Below are positions 48,290 through 56,128 of a stretch of 64,000 bases of DNA, piece after piece. The stretch is taken from positions 128,338 through 192,337 of the forward strand of contig JAQUEK010000001.1 of NCBI GenBank assembly GCA_028685185.1, written 5' to 3'. Source of the DNA: Candidatus Altimarinota bacterium. Lineage in GTDB: Bacteria > Patescibacteriota > Gracilibacteria > BD1-5 > UBA2023. The notes beneath the pieces were generated by a model, which was not told the DNA's origin, did not search any database, and saw only the letters and a list, made by a program, of their open reading frames with translations. A program made the position numbers and the translations under genes. Position 1 is the stretch's first letter. Each line of letters starts with the position of its first letter.

Positions 48290-48760
48290 CTATACGAACT
48301 TATACATGAGTATTCCAGCTGCAGTCGCTACATTTAGCGACTGCTTTTTTCATAGCATAGGAAGCTCTATGACATAATCGGCCAAACCTATGATTTCCTT
48401 TCTTACTCATTCAATCTCATTTCACAATACTATGCATATATCCTCAGAAAGATCAGGATTGAATTTCCTGTAATCTATGCTGTTTTCATTTTGTTCTAGA
48501 ACCACAATCTTGAATCAATCAGCTTTAAGTTGAGAGATTATCTCAAGCGGATATTCATAATATTCCCAATCTATCATCATCTCAGCTCAAATCGCTGTTT
48601 TCGCTATATCTTTCCTTGGAGGGATTGGAGTGAATCATGTCAGGATTATCTTATCAAATCATGCACCGTCACAAGTCCTCATCATAGCTCACACATTAAG
48701 GCAAGATCTTATGGAATCCAGAAGTAAATATTTTTTATTGCTTTTGATTTGACAACTCAT
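48290..48760 (-). CDS. SpoU/TrmH-family RNA 2'-O-methyltransferase
   Basis: The 156-residue protein is a SPOUT-fold methyltransferase. Motif 1 reads SCLNVGAMMRTCDGAGFDK, motif 2 VLGNEIEGVRKEI, and motif 3 ELPMLGKKQSLNVATAAGI, the knot that binds SAM. Several of the glycines are TGA. It methylates ribose 2'-OH in tRNA or rRNA; the target cannot be inferred. There is no N-terminal substrate-binding extension. The DNA coding motif 3 also forms a terminator hairpin for the opposite strand. Confidence 0.9.
48321..48350 (+). terminator. Terminator hairpin inside the SpoU coding sequence
   Basis: GCAGTCGCT and AGCGACTGC pair around a six-base loop, followed by six Ts on the + strand. It would end transcripts of alaS and the miniprotein, yet lies within the converging methyltransferase gene. 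Confidence 0.8.
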
Positions 48761-48781
48761 ACTTTTTAATTAAATTAAAAA

Positions 48782-48800
48782 ATGTTACTGCAATGGTAAC
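48782..48800. repeat. Short hairpin at the left edge of the atypical segment
   Basis: GTTAC and GTAAC flank TGCAATG just before an AAAAAGGAG motif that recurs at 48971-48980 in front of a small gene. It marks the transition from resident to atypical DNA. An open frame starting here (ATG 48793, open to TAA 49165-49167 only with TGA as Gly) overlaps that gene in another frame and is not called. Confidence 0.35.
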
Positions 48801-48988
48801 GAAAAAGGAGAATTACATTATTCATTGATGCGATTATACCGATTCTATACTAAAATCAAATAGTTATAGAAAAAATGCAGCAGATCTTAAAGTCATGATA
48901 AACAACAGAATCAAAGAAGCTTATCTTGCAGGATTATCCTGCAAGATAATTCCCCACTGGCCAAAAACCGTAAAAAGGAGAATTTTCA

Positions 48989-49153
48989 ATGAACAAGATA
49001 TGTCTGATGATTTATGGAGCCATGCTGAATCTTTTCTCAGGACCTATCCTATGCGGATCCGCAGGAGTCGATCCCAGAGAGACTCCGCTTGGAACAGATG
49101 AGGAAATGGCTCGACTCAAAGAAAAGTTTGCACCTGCAAAAAACGGATGGTAA
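48989..49153 (+). CDS. Small exported protein with ordinary glycine codons
   Basis: The 54-residue frame has a good Shine-Dalgarno sequence (AAAAAGGAG about nine bases before ATG), which resident genes lack. The product begins MNKICLMIYGAMLNLFSG, a signal-like hydrophobic stretch with Cys residues, then a charged mature part with PRETPLGTDEEMARLKEKF. All its Gly codons are GGA. A strong terminator follows 17 bases after the stop. The combination points to a gene from an organism with the standard code. Function unknown. Confidence 0.5.
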   Translation: MNKICLMIYGAMLNLFSGPILCGSAGVDPRETPLGTDEEMARLKEKFAPAKNGW

Positions 49154-49170
49154 CATCGAATATGTAAAAC

Positions 49171-49197
49171 CAAAAGGTCCCCCAGGGACCTTTTGTC
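49171..49197 (+). terminator. GC-rich terminator in the atypical segment
   Basis: CAAAAGGTCCC pairs with GGGACCTTTTG across a three-base loop, followed by a short T-rich tract. It closes the small exported-protein gene. Confidence 0.75.
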
Positions 49198-49426
49198 TTA
49201 TGATGACGATAATTGAAAATCTGAAGACAACCAAAAAATTCGCCCTAGAGCGAACCTACTTGTTGATTTAGCAAAACATTGTAAAACAAGTTGAAACTAT
49301 AATCTGAATAATGTAAATTTTATGTTTTTGTTTTTGTTGGAGTCCACCTGTCGCCATTTATGCAGCGACAGGTGGATATCTTTATGCTGCGAGTAAGGGA
49401 TTAGTCTCTCGCAAATCGGTGGATCC
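49198..49426. other. Non-coding part of the atypical segment with several inverted repeats
   Basis: No convincing gene is present. TCCACCTGTCGC and its exact complement flank a ten-base spacer at about 49341-49374; TTCGC/GCGAA at about 49240-49256 and ACTTGTT/AACAAGT at about 49258-49291 form further stems. None has a T-run on the correct side, so they are not ordinary terminators. They may be recombination or protein-binding sites. Confidence 0.45.
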
Positions 49427-49921
49427 CTAAATTACCTGTCCGAGGCACTGGGTGCTTTTCATACTCATCTGACCTGAAGTTAGGACAATTTCCAGTGCCA
49501 TGCACTGTCCACCTCCTGAGAACGGGCCGTTCTGTGCCATGGCAGGCATTTCCGATTGGCTTGCTATCACAACAGATCCAGCAGCAGCTGGTCTGGTGCA
49601 AGCGATGGTATCACCTCCGAGGATACCGTAAGGCATGGTTGTGACAGCTGCAAGCGAAGTAAAGGCTGTCAATGTTACCGAATCAGCCGAAGCCCCGATA
49701 ATCGGGGGAGAATGAGAAGCGAGCACGGAAGATTGGAAATGGGAAGCGAGCGCCTGGCTGGGCATTATGGAATAGCCAGCGGCGATGCCGGAAGCCTTGG
49801 TCGATGATCCCAAAATACAGAGACTTGAACCTTTGCCGGGTGGTCCTGTGTCGGCTGCGAAAGCCGGGATGGCAGCCATGGCTGTAAGAGCTGCCAAAAT
49901 AAGAGAAATCAGTTTTTTCAT
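49427..49921 (-). CDS. Secreted Gly/Ala/Ser-rich protein, probably foreign
   Basis: The 164-residue protein has a textbook signal peptide (MKKLISLILAALTAMAAIPAFA). The mature part is rich in Gly, Ala, Ser and Thr, with four Cys residues. A GGAGG Shine-Dalgarno sequence precedes the ATG, which no typical neighbour has. All 17 glycines are encoded by GGN, none by TGA, and the GC content is far above that of surrounding genes. It ends with TAG. I recognise no family. It most likely comes from a donor with the standard code. Confidence 0.65.
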   Translation of the reverse strand: MKKLISLILAALTAMAAIPAFAADTGPPGKGSSLCILGSSTKASGIAAGYSIMPSQALASHFQSSVLASHSPPIIGASADSVTLTAFTSLAAVTTMPYGILGGDTIACTRPAAAGSVVIASQSEMPAMAQNGPFSGGGQCMALEIVLTSGQMSMKSTQCLGQVI

Positions 49922-50168
49922 GATGGACAAGTCCTCCATAAAGATTAGAAAAACACTTTAATGTACCGCTAACCTCGGGCCGAATATGAATTACATCTTA
50001 TGTACTTTCCCTCCATATCAGGTTGACTGCACATTGGCAAAACAGCTCCTCTTATCTGCTTGTTCTGGTTTTATCCAGTTATAAGACAGATTTCCTACAG
50101 ATTTTTTTCCTCCTTGAGTGGAATTTTTGATTTTGGCTTATGAACTGGAACTTTTTGTTTGAACATGG
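49922..50168. other. Upstream region of the foreign secreted-protein gene
   Basis: No gene is seen here. On the - strand it forms the leader of the secreted-protein gene and contains an AAGGAGG motif near 50107-50113 and the GGAGG ribosome-binding site near 49935. A promoter could not be pinned down with confidence. Confidence 0.35.
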
Positions 50169-50303
50169 TATAATCGCCAGTTCCTTTATTCTCCTCGGTT
50201 CACTTGACCAAAACGGAAATGTAGATAAATCTACGAAGGATATTTGTTTGAGTTTTTATTTTATATTTTAAAAAAGAGCCGAAACTCTTTTATGGCTCTT
50301 TTA
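50169..50303 (+). ncRNA. Possible short RNA with extended -10 promoter and terminator
   Basis: TGGTATAAT at 50166-50174 matches an extended -10 box. About 100 bases downstream a terminator-like stem (AAAAGAGCC with GGCTCTTTT, 50272-50302) follows, and a GTAGATAAATCTAC hairpin lies between. No protein frame fits. A transcript of roughly 120 nucleotides is inferred; the -35 region is weak. Confidence 0.35.
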
Positions 50304-50384
50304 TATTCGATAATCCTGTTTTGTCAAACTTTTTATATTGATATGTAAAATTATATTATCGCTGATTTTAACTAATCCGCCCCC

Positions 50385-50468
50385 TTATTGGGCACTTTCC
50401 CTGTATTAGGGAAGGATTTGCTAAATTATATCTCCCCTGTATCAGGGTGGATATCCAAAGTACAGGGA
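50385..50468. repeat. Short palindromic repeats at the right edge of the atypical segment
   Basis: CCCTGTATTAGGG (50399-50411) and CCCTGTATCAGGG (50435-50447) are near-identical small palindromes 36 bases apart; a related CCCCCTTATTGGG precedes them and a half copy TACAGGGA follows at 50461. They lie just beyond the dnaJ stop and could be boundary or recombination sites. Confidence 0.5.
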
Positions 50469-50470
50469 AG

Positions 50471-51160
50471 TTATAACCTATATTTTATGCTCTCCAATAA
50501 TCTCTTTACATCTTCTGGAACATCTTTCGGCATCAGAGCTTCGACAATGATATACATATCTCAAGTCAGGTTTCATGTCTTCCTTCATTTTCATGTGATC
50601 TTGAATCTTGTTCCGGGTTTTGTTCATTCGGGTATTTTCAACTTCAATTGCTCATTATATACAGTCTCTATATTAAGCTTTATCCCTAAGATCAAATCCA
50701 TAATAGGCACTTCATAGGTTTTTTCAACATCAAGCTTTGGCGGCTCCTCTTTTTTCGGCTTAGATTTAGGTTCTTGATATTGTGTATGTCGTGTGCCTCT
50801 TCATCAGTTTCAGAACATATCGAAAAGATCCTCAAATTCAAAATTCTGGTTCTGCGAAGATCTTTTCTGTCATCAATATTGTGAGAATATATCTTCGAAT
50901 CATCAGAATCATCATCAATTAGAAAATCAATCAAATTGGCTTCAAGACGATCAGAAACTATCATATTGCTTTCTTTTTTTCGCATCCTTAAGATTCATAT
51001 AAGCCTCATTAATCTCTTTGAATTTCTCTTCAGCTTTCTTATCTCATTTGTGCTTGTCAGGATGCCACTCCATCGCCTTTTTCCTGTAGGCTTTCTTGAT
51101 TTCCGCTTCAGTCGCAGTTCTGCTTATTCACAATGTTTCGTAATAATCTTTTTTCGCCAT
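50471..51160 (-). CDS. Short DnaJ-like co-chaperone without zinc finger
   Basis: The 229-residue protein has a J domain (residues 1-70) with the HPD motif in EWHPDKHKG and a QYDSF end, then a Gly/Phe-rich linker in which nearly all glycines are TGA. A single C-terminal substrate-binding-type domain follows (YEVPIMDLILGIKLNIETV, LKIPEGTKPGTRFKITGKG, GDMYIIVEALMPK). The CxxCxGxG zinc repeats of canonical DnaJ are missing and the length is about 60 percent of the usual. It stimulates DnaK ATPase in the known family. It is divergent from uvrC with 59 bases between. Confidence 0.88.
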
Positions 51161-51219
51161 GTATTTATTTATAAAAATATGTGACATTATACTGAAAAAA
51201 AGTAAAATAAGAAAAAATT

Positions 51220-53094
51220 ATGAACAAAAAAATTAAAGACATCCTTGAACGATTGCCACATGTTCCCTGAATATATATCATGAAAGATAAGAAGGGAAAG
51301 ATTATCTATGTCTGAAAATCCGTAAATCTGAAAAACAGGGTAAGCTCATATTTCAATTCAAAAACAAAACTGAATTTTGCAAAGCAGATAATGGTGGGAG
51401 TGATAGATTCCTTGGATTACATAGAAACCAGCAATGAACTTGAGGCGCTTGTCTTGGAGACAAACTATATAAAGAAAAACAAGCCGAAATATAATATCCT
51501 GATGAAAGATGATAAAAATCTGACATATATAAAGATTACAGATGATGTTCTGCCTGAAGTCTATAAGACAAGAATAAAGAATTCACATTGAGATTTCTTC
51601 TGACCATATACCAGCACTGTAAATGTGACCGACATATTGAAGGTTCTCAGAAAGATATTCAAGATAAGATCTTGCAAGATACATTTCTGAGTAGAGGAAA
51701 ATTGAAAAGTGAAAGTCTTATCAAGACATGGAAAAAATATACCGTGCTTGGATTATTACCTATGACTTTGCCCTGGTCCTTGCCTTCTTGATGAGGATAA
51801 GGTCACAGCCTACAGGAAAAATATCGAGAACCTAAAGAATTTCCTTAAATGAAACACTGCAAGGGTTTTAAAGGATTTAGAAGAAGAAATGCTCATAAAA
51901 GCAAAAAATCTTGAATTTGAAGAAGCTTGAAAACTCAAAGAACAGATAAGATCCGTTCGTGAACTTTCTGAAAAGCAGATTGCCCGCGATACCATAGCAT
52001 GAAACAATGATATACTTGCTCATCTTGAGAAATATGAGAAACATTTCATATGACTTACAGAAATAAGGGATTGAGAGATTGTGTGAATTCATAATTTTCA
52101 GATAGAAAATAAACTTGAAGAGGAAAAAGATGAATTGATCTGAGATTTTCTGAAACAATACTACGCTGATATAGGAGACCGGTCTCCTATGGAGACCGGT
52201 CTCAAAATTCATTTGATCATAAATGAACAAGTTATAGATAAGGTTCTTCTGGATTATCTTAAAATCAAATGAATATCAATTGAAAATCCGAGCATTTGAC
52301 CGAAAATAGACATCATAAACTTTACCAAGAACAATGTGCTCAATTTTGCATATAAGCAAGAGCTCTGACAGATATCAAAAAAGACACTGACAAGAGGAAC
52401 ACAAGCATCGATACTTGAAAAGCTATGATATGAGATCCCAATAAAATGAAATATAATATTCGAGTGCTATGATATATCCCATCTTTCATGAACCCATACC
52501 GTAGCTTCCAGAAGCATCATCATAAATTGAAAATCGGACACTTCGAAATATAAGAAATATAAGCTGAAGACTATTATCCCATGAGAGATAGATGATTTCA
52601 AATCACTAAGGGAAATACTGTCTCGTCGCGCAATCGAAGTATTAAAGGAAAATAATTGGCCAAGTCTTATAATTATAGATTGATGAAAATGACAGCTGAG
52701 CTCTGCGATCGAAGCAATCGAAACTGAAATCAGATCAGATCCAACAATATGATTTCCAAATCTCTGCTCGATAGCGAAACGTGAAGAGGAGATATTCATT
52801 CCACAGAAATCAGAACCTATAATTTTTGAAAAATGAACGCCTGAACTTATGCTTCTGCAGAAAATAAGGGATGAAGCACATAGATTTGCCATATCTTTCA
52901 ACAGGTCATCCAGAAATAAGGCAATGAAAAAGAATATCCTGGAAGAGCTTCCATGATTCTGAACAAAGGCCAGACAAAAGCTTTTGAAGCTAGCATGAAG
53001 TATAGATAACATAAAAAATGTCGATATAAATGAAGTCGAAAAGATAATAAACAAAACACAGATAGAGACATTGAAAGAATACGGGATTATTTAG
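51220..53094 (+). CDS. uvrC: Excinuclease ABC subunit C
   Basis: The 624-residue protein makes the two cuts in nucleotide excision repair. The N-terminal GIY-YIG nuclease is visible ([18 protein letters not shown]), followed by the Cys-containing CLDYYLGLCPGPC motif, a UvrB-binding UVR segment (LEFEEAGKLKEQI), the RNase H-like nuclease ([28 protein letters not shown]) and a C-terminal helix-hairpin-helix ([17 protein letters not shown]). Lengths are normal. An unusual palindromic GC-rich insert lies at 52171-52203. Its stop overlaps that of radA on the other strand by three bases. Confidence 0.96.
52171..52203. repeat. Palindromic repeat inside uvrC
   Basis: A 20-base palindrome contains GGAGACCGGTCTCC and is followed three bases later by another GGAGACCGGTCTC. 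It is in frame and adds residues [10 protein letters not shown]. Its GC content and codons (GGA, CGG, GGT) differ from the rest of uvrC. Confidence 0.7.
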
Positions 53095-54419
53095 ATAAGG
53101 TTATTCAGTTCCCCTACATTTTTAATTTCCTTTAATTTGATATCATTCAGTTTTGTCATTGTAATCTTTGATCAAGCTGGAATCACTATATTCTCGAATC
53201 CGAGCTTTACTGCCTCCTCTACCCTTTTTTGGATATTGAAGACATTTTTTATTATTCCTGTAAGCGATATCTCTCATATGAAAACGGTTTTTTCAAGAGG
53301 CTTTCATTTTTTCGATGATATGATTGCCGCTATTGTGGCTAGATCGACTCCTGGTTCCTGAATAGAAAGCCCTCTTGTAACATTCAGATAAACATCATAA
53401 CTATCAAGCTTTATATCTGTGAATTTCGTGATAACAGCAATCAGTAGATCAAGCTTTCATCATTGGATTCATCTTGCAGAACGCTTAGGGTATCAGAATT
53501 TTGTATATGTTGTAAGGGCTTCTATCTCTATTAGAATGGGTCTGTTTCATTCCATCGTCATAGCCATCGCAGATCAGCTTATCTTCTGATTGTCCTCATT
53601 TATGAATTCAAGTCATGGATTCTTTATATCCTGCAATCAAATTTCAGTCATAACGAAAAGTCATACTTCATCTGTCGGTCAGAATCTGTTCTTGAAGGTC
53701 CTTAAAATCCTATAATTCTCATATTTGCTTCATTCAAGGAAAAGTACAGTGTCAACAAGATGTTCCAATGTTTTAGGTCAAGATATGGAACCATCTTTGG
53801 TCACATGTCAGATGAGGATTATGGATTTCTTTGTCCTTTTGGTGAATTCCATGAACATCTCGGTTATGTATCTTACCTGAGTTATGCTTCCTGAACTTGC
53901 TCACAATGAATTTGAATATATGACACTTATCGAATCTATTATGATGAGATTTGAATTATCCTTTTCAAGCGTTTCCAGTATATCTTCAAAATCATTTGAA
54001 TTGAAAATCCTTATGTGCTCATTCTTGATCTTCAAACGTTTCGCTCTCTCGGATATCTGGTAGATATTCTCTTCTCATGAGATATATAAAGCAGTTTCTC
54101 ATTCTTTTCCATACCAATCAGCCATCTGCAACGCCAAGGTTGACTTACCTATTCATGGCTCTCAAGAAAGAAGTATAAGGCTTCAAGGAGTCAATCAATA
54201 TCATAGGACATTATTCAATTCCTCGCTTTTCAGCTTTATTTTCTGCACTTCATTTTTTGTATCAACAAAACCGAATATCTCTTGAGCTTTTCAGCTGATT
54301 TTTTTCTTGGGATTCTTTCATATCTCCTCGATTTCCTCATAGGTATTCCATTGCCCGCAAACTACGCATTTTCCAGACCATTTAGGAGATATGTTAGAAC
54401 AATTTGAACATTTGAACAT
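53091..54419 (-). CDS. radA: DNA repair protein RadA
   Basis: The 442-residue RecA-like protein begins with a CxxC...CxxC zinc ribbon (FKCSNCSN, CVVCGQW). The ATPase has Walker A GEPGIGKST near residue 87 and a KNRFG motif (FKNRFGPTDEVG) specific to RadA; the C-terminal LonP-like domain contains GVDLATIAAIISS. RadA drives branch migration in recombination. All the motif glycines are consistent with TGA decoding. Its TAA overlaps the TAG of uvrC on the opposite strand. Confidence 0.95.
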
Positions 54420-54428
54420 GATTATATA

Positions 54429-55145
54429 TTACTCAAATAATTTAACTAGGCTTACCCCGATGATTCAAATAAGGAAAAACAATATTATAAGTCATCTGTT
54501 TTTCGAATTATTATGAACCGTAGGAAGAAGATCTGATGCTCATATATAAAGAAGGCTTCATCCTGAGATCGCTAAAAATATGGAAATCATCTTTTCACTG
54601 TTCATTCATGATAGGAAAAAATAGCTCAATCAGAATCACACAGGTGCAGATATGGCAAAGATTACCATAAGTATTGTTTGTATTTTTTTCGTAAACTTGG
54701 AATGCCTAAGAAGTCATGATATCGATATCGAAACCGGGATCTGGTGTATCGCGACTCATGACAATATGACAAATCAGAGATATGATGAATTGAGATATCA
54801 AGCTCAGATTCATATTCAATCGAAAAGGGTATGTATGAACAATGCGATCCATGATACGATAGAAACATGATGATAATGACAATCATGCTCAACACAGCTA
54901 TGAATCATAAGAAAATTCTCGACAAAATATATGATAATGAATCATATGATGAAATAAAAAACATTATTCGGGTTGGTTTCAATGCTCTCAGGAAGAATGT
55001 GAACAATACTTATTGCAATCATCGATCATGCTCAAAGCGAAATTATTTTCTGTAAGAATCATTGTTCAATCTTTCACATATGTGTAATAACAAGTCCTGT
55101 AAGGCTTATCAAAAAAAGAATAATCAGAGATAAAATCATATCCAT
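54429..55145 (-). CDS. ZIP-family metal transporter
   Basis: The 238-residue membrane protein has about eight helices. Helix 4 carries the ZIP metal-site pattern HILPES (His49, Pro52, Glu53), and later helices show WIALFIHTLFDG and VAIHQIPVS, matching the conserved histidine motifs of helices 4-5. A His/Cys-rich loop (HSCVEHDCHYHH) between helices resembles the metal-binding loop of the family. It would move zinc, iron or manganese across the membrane. A perfect small inverted repeat (AAAACTTAT...ATAAGTTTT, 55279-55308) upstream may be an operator. It follows radA after a small gap. Confidence 0.85.
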
Positions 55146-56020
55146 AATATTAGTAATAATTTTCTAGATACTATTTTTTAAAATATCTTTGTCAATTTAA
55201 AAAAACAAAGATTGTCTTTCTTATAAGATAAATCTTTATTGTCAGTATAATATTTCATTAAGCCAATTTAGTGTTTTGAAAACTTATTTCATAAGTAGGA
55301 TAAGTTTTATCAAAATTAATTGTTTATACTCTTCTTGAACCAGAAATAACATAATCAGAAATCTCTCATTATTTGAAATGTTAGGAAAAAGTTCAAAATT
55401 AAGTTTAGATTGGTTCATGTTATATATATTATTGGCTACTATAATACATTAGTAAGCGTCATTGCAACGCTTACTAATAAACATATGTCAACACTACTGT
55501 CATTAAATTATGTTACAGTGTAAAATATCGCCTTAAAACAAAATCAAGTCTTAATAATTGTTGCAACGTACATCAGAACATGGTACGAAAACAACGAATG
55601 GTTCCTAAAAAACAAATACATCAATAGTTCAAATCATGCAAATCCTAATGTAAGCTAAGTTATGCTAGTTGTATAGCATTGCCGCTTTCCGAAATAAAGT
55701 TTTCCATTTATCTTTCATATACTTTTTAGTTCAATATATATATTGAAAAAATATGTGATTTCGAAAATGTTTTCATTTATTTCTTTAAAACCAAGGATTC
55801 TTCCTACTTAATGTAATAATAACACTTATCAAACCAATATATAAACTTAATAGTGAATATCTTTTGCATTAACCTTAAATTTGCTAATGTGAATCACTGT
55901 TATGTTTACGCTGTAATTATAATTTTATTTGTATAAAATACAAATGTTTTTTTTACGCTTATTGGTAGATAACTCTTTAAGCCAAAAAAAATTAGCAAAT
56001 ACTTTAGATATTTTTAATTT
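55146..56020. other. AT-rich region of about 875 bases without genes
   Basis: All six frames are broken by TAA/TAG even with TGA read as Gly. Two inverted repeats stand out: AAAACTTAT/ATAAGTTTT (55279-55308) and ATTAGTAAGCG/CGCTTACTAAT with a loop at 55448-55478. ATTGCAACG and GTTGCAACG occur at 55471 and 55560. It may contain promoters, a decayed gene or an unrecognised RNA. No tRNA, RNase P or tmRNA signature was found. Confidence 0.45.
55448..55478. repeat. Perfect hairpin in the AT-rich gap
   Basis: ATTAGTAAGCG and its complement flank nine bases. No T-run follows on either strand, so it is probably not a terminator; it could belong to an RNA or a protein-binding site. Confidence 0.5.
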
Positions 56021-56072
56021 AAAAAGATTCCAGTAAAATTGTACAAATTAATTGAACAATTTTATTGGAATC
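56021..56072 (-). terminator. Terminator of the beta-propeller gene
   Basis: In the - direction a 17-bp stem (GATTCCAATAAAATTGT with its near-complement, one mismatch) ends in a T-run, 57 bases after the stop at 56129. Confidence 0.7.
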
Positions 56073-56128
56073 TGATATTGAAAAAAATTAATTTTTATAA
56101 GATATTGGCTTATTTATAGGATAGATTA

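Noticed and set aside
48793-49167. A 124-codon frame open only with TGA as Gly
   Set aside because: It overlaps a small gene with a Shine-Dalgarno sequence and terminator in another frame, lies in DNA that otherwise uses GGN glycine, and its C-terminal half has a random, Arg/Cys-rich composition.
49254-49310. A repeat-like stretch with GTTGAAACTATAAT, considered as a CRISPR or tracr-like unit
   Set aside because: It occurs once; there is no array of repeats and spacers and no cas gene in the window.
49341-49374. Classical terminator at the GC-rich inverted repeat
   Set aside because: Neither strand has a T-run after the stem, so it is listed as an inverted repeat of unknown role.
49556-49807. 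An 83-codon + strand frame opposite the foreign secreted-protein gene
   Set aside because: No ribosome-binding site, no signal peptide and no family; the - strand gene has all the expected features.
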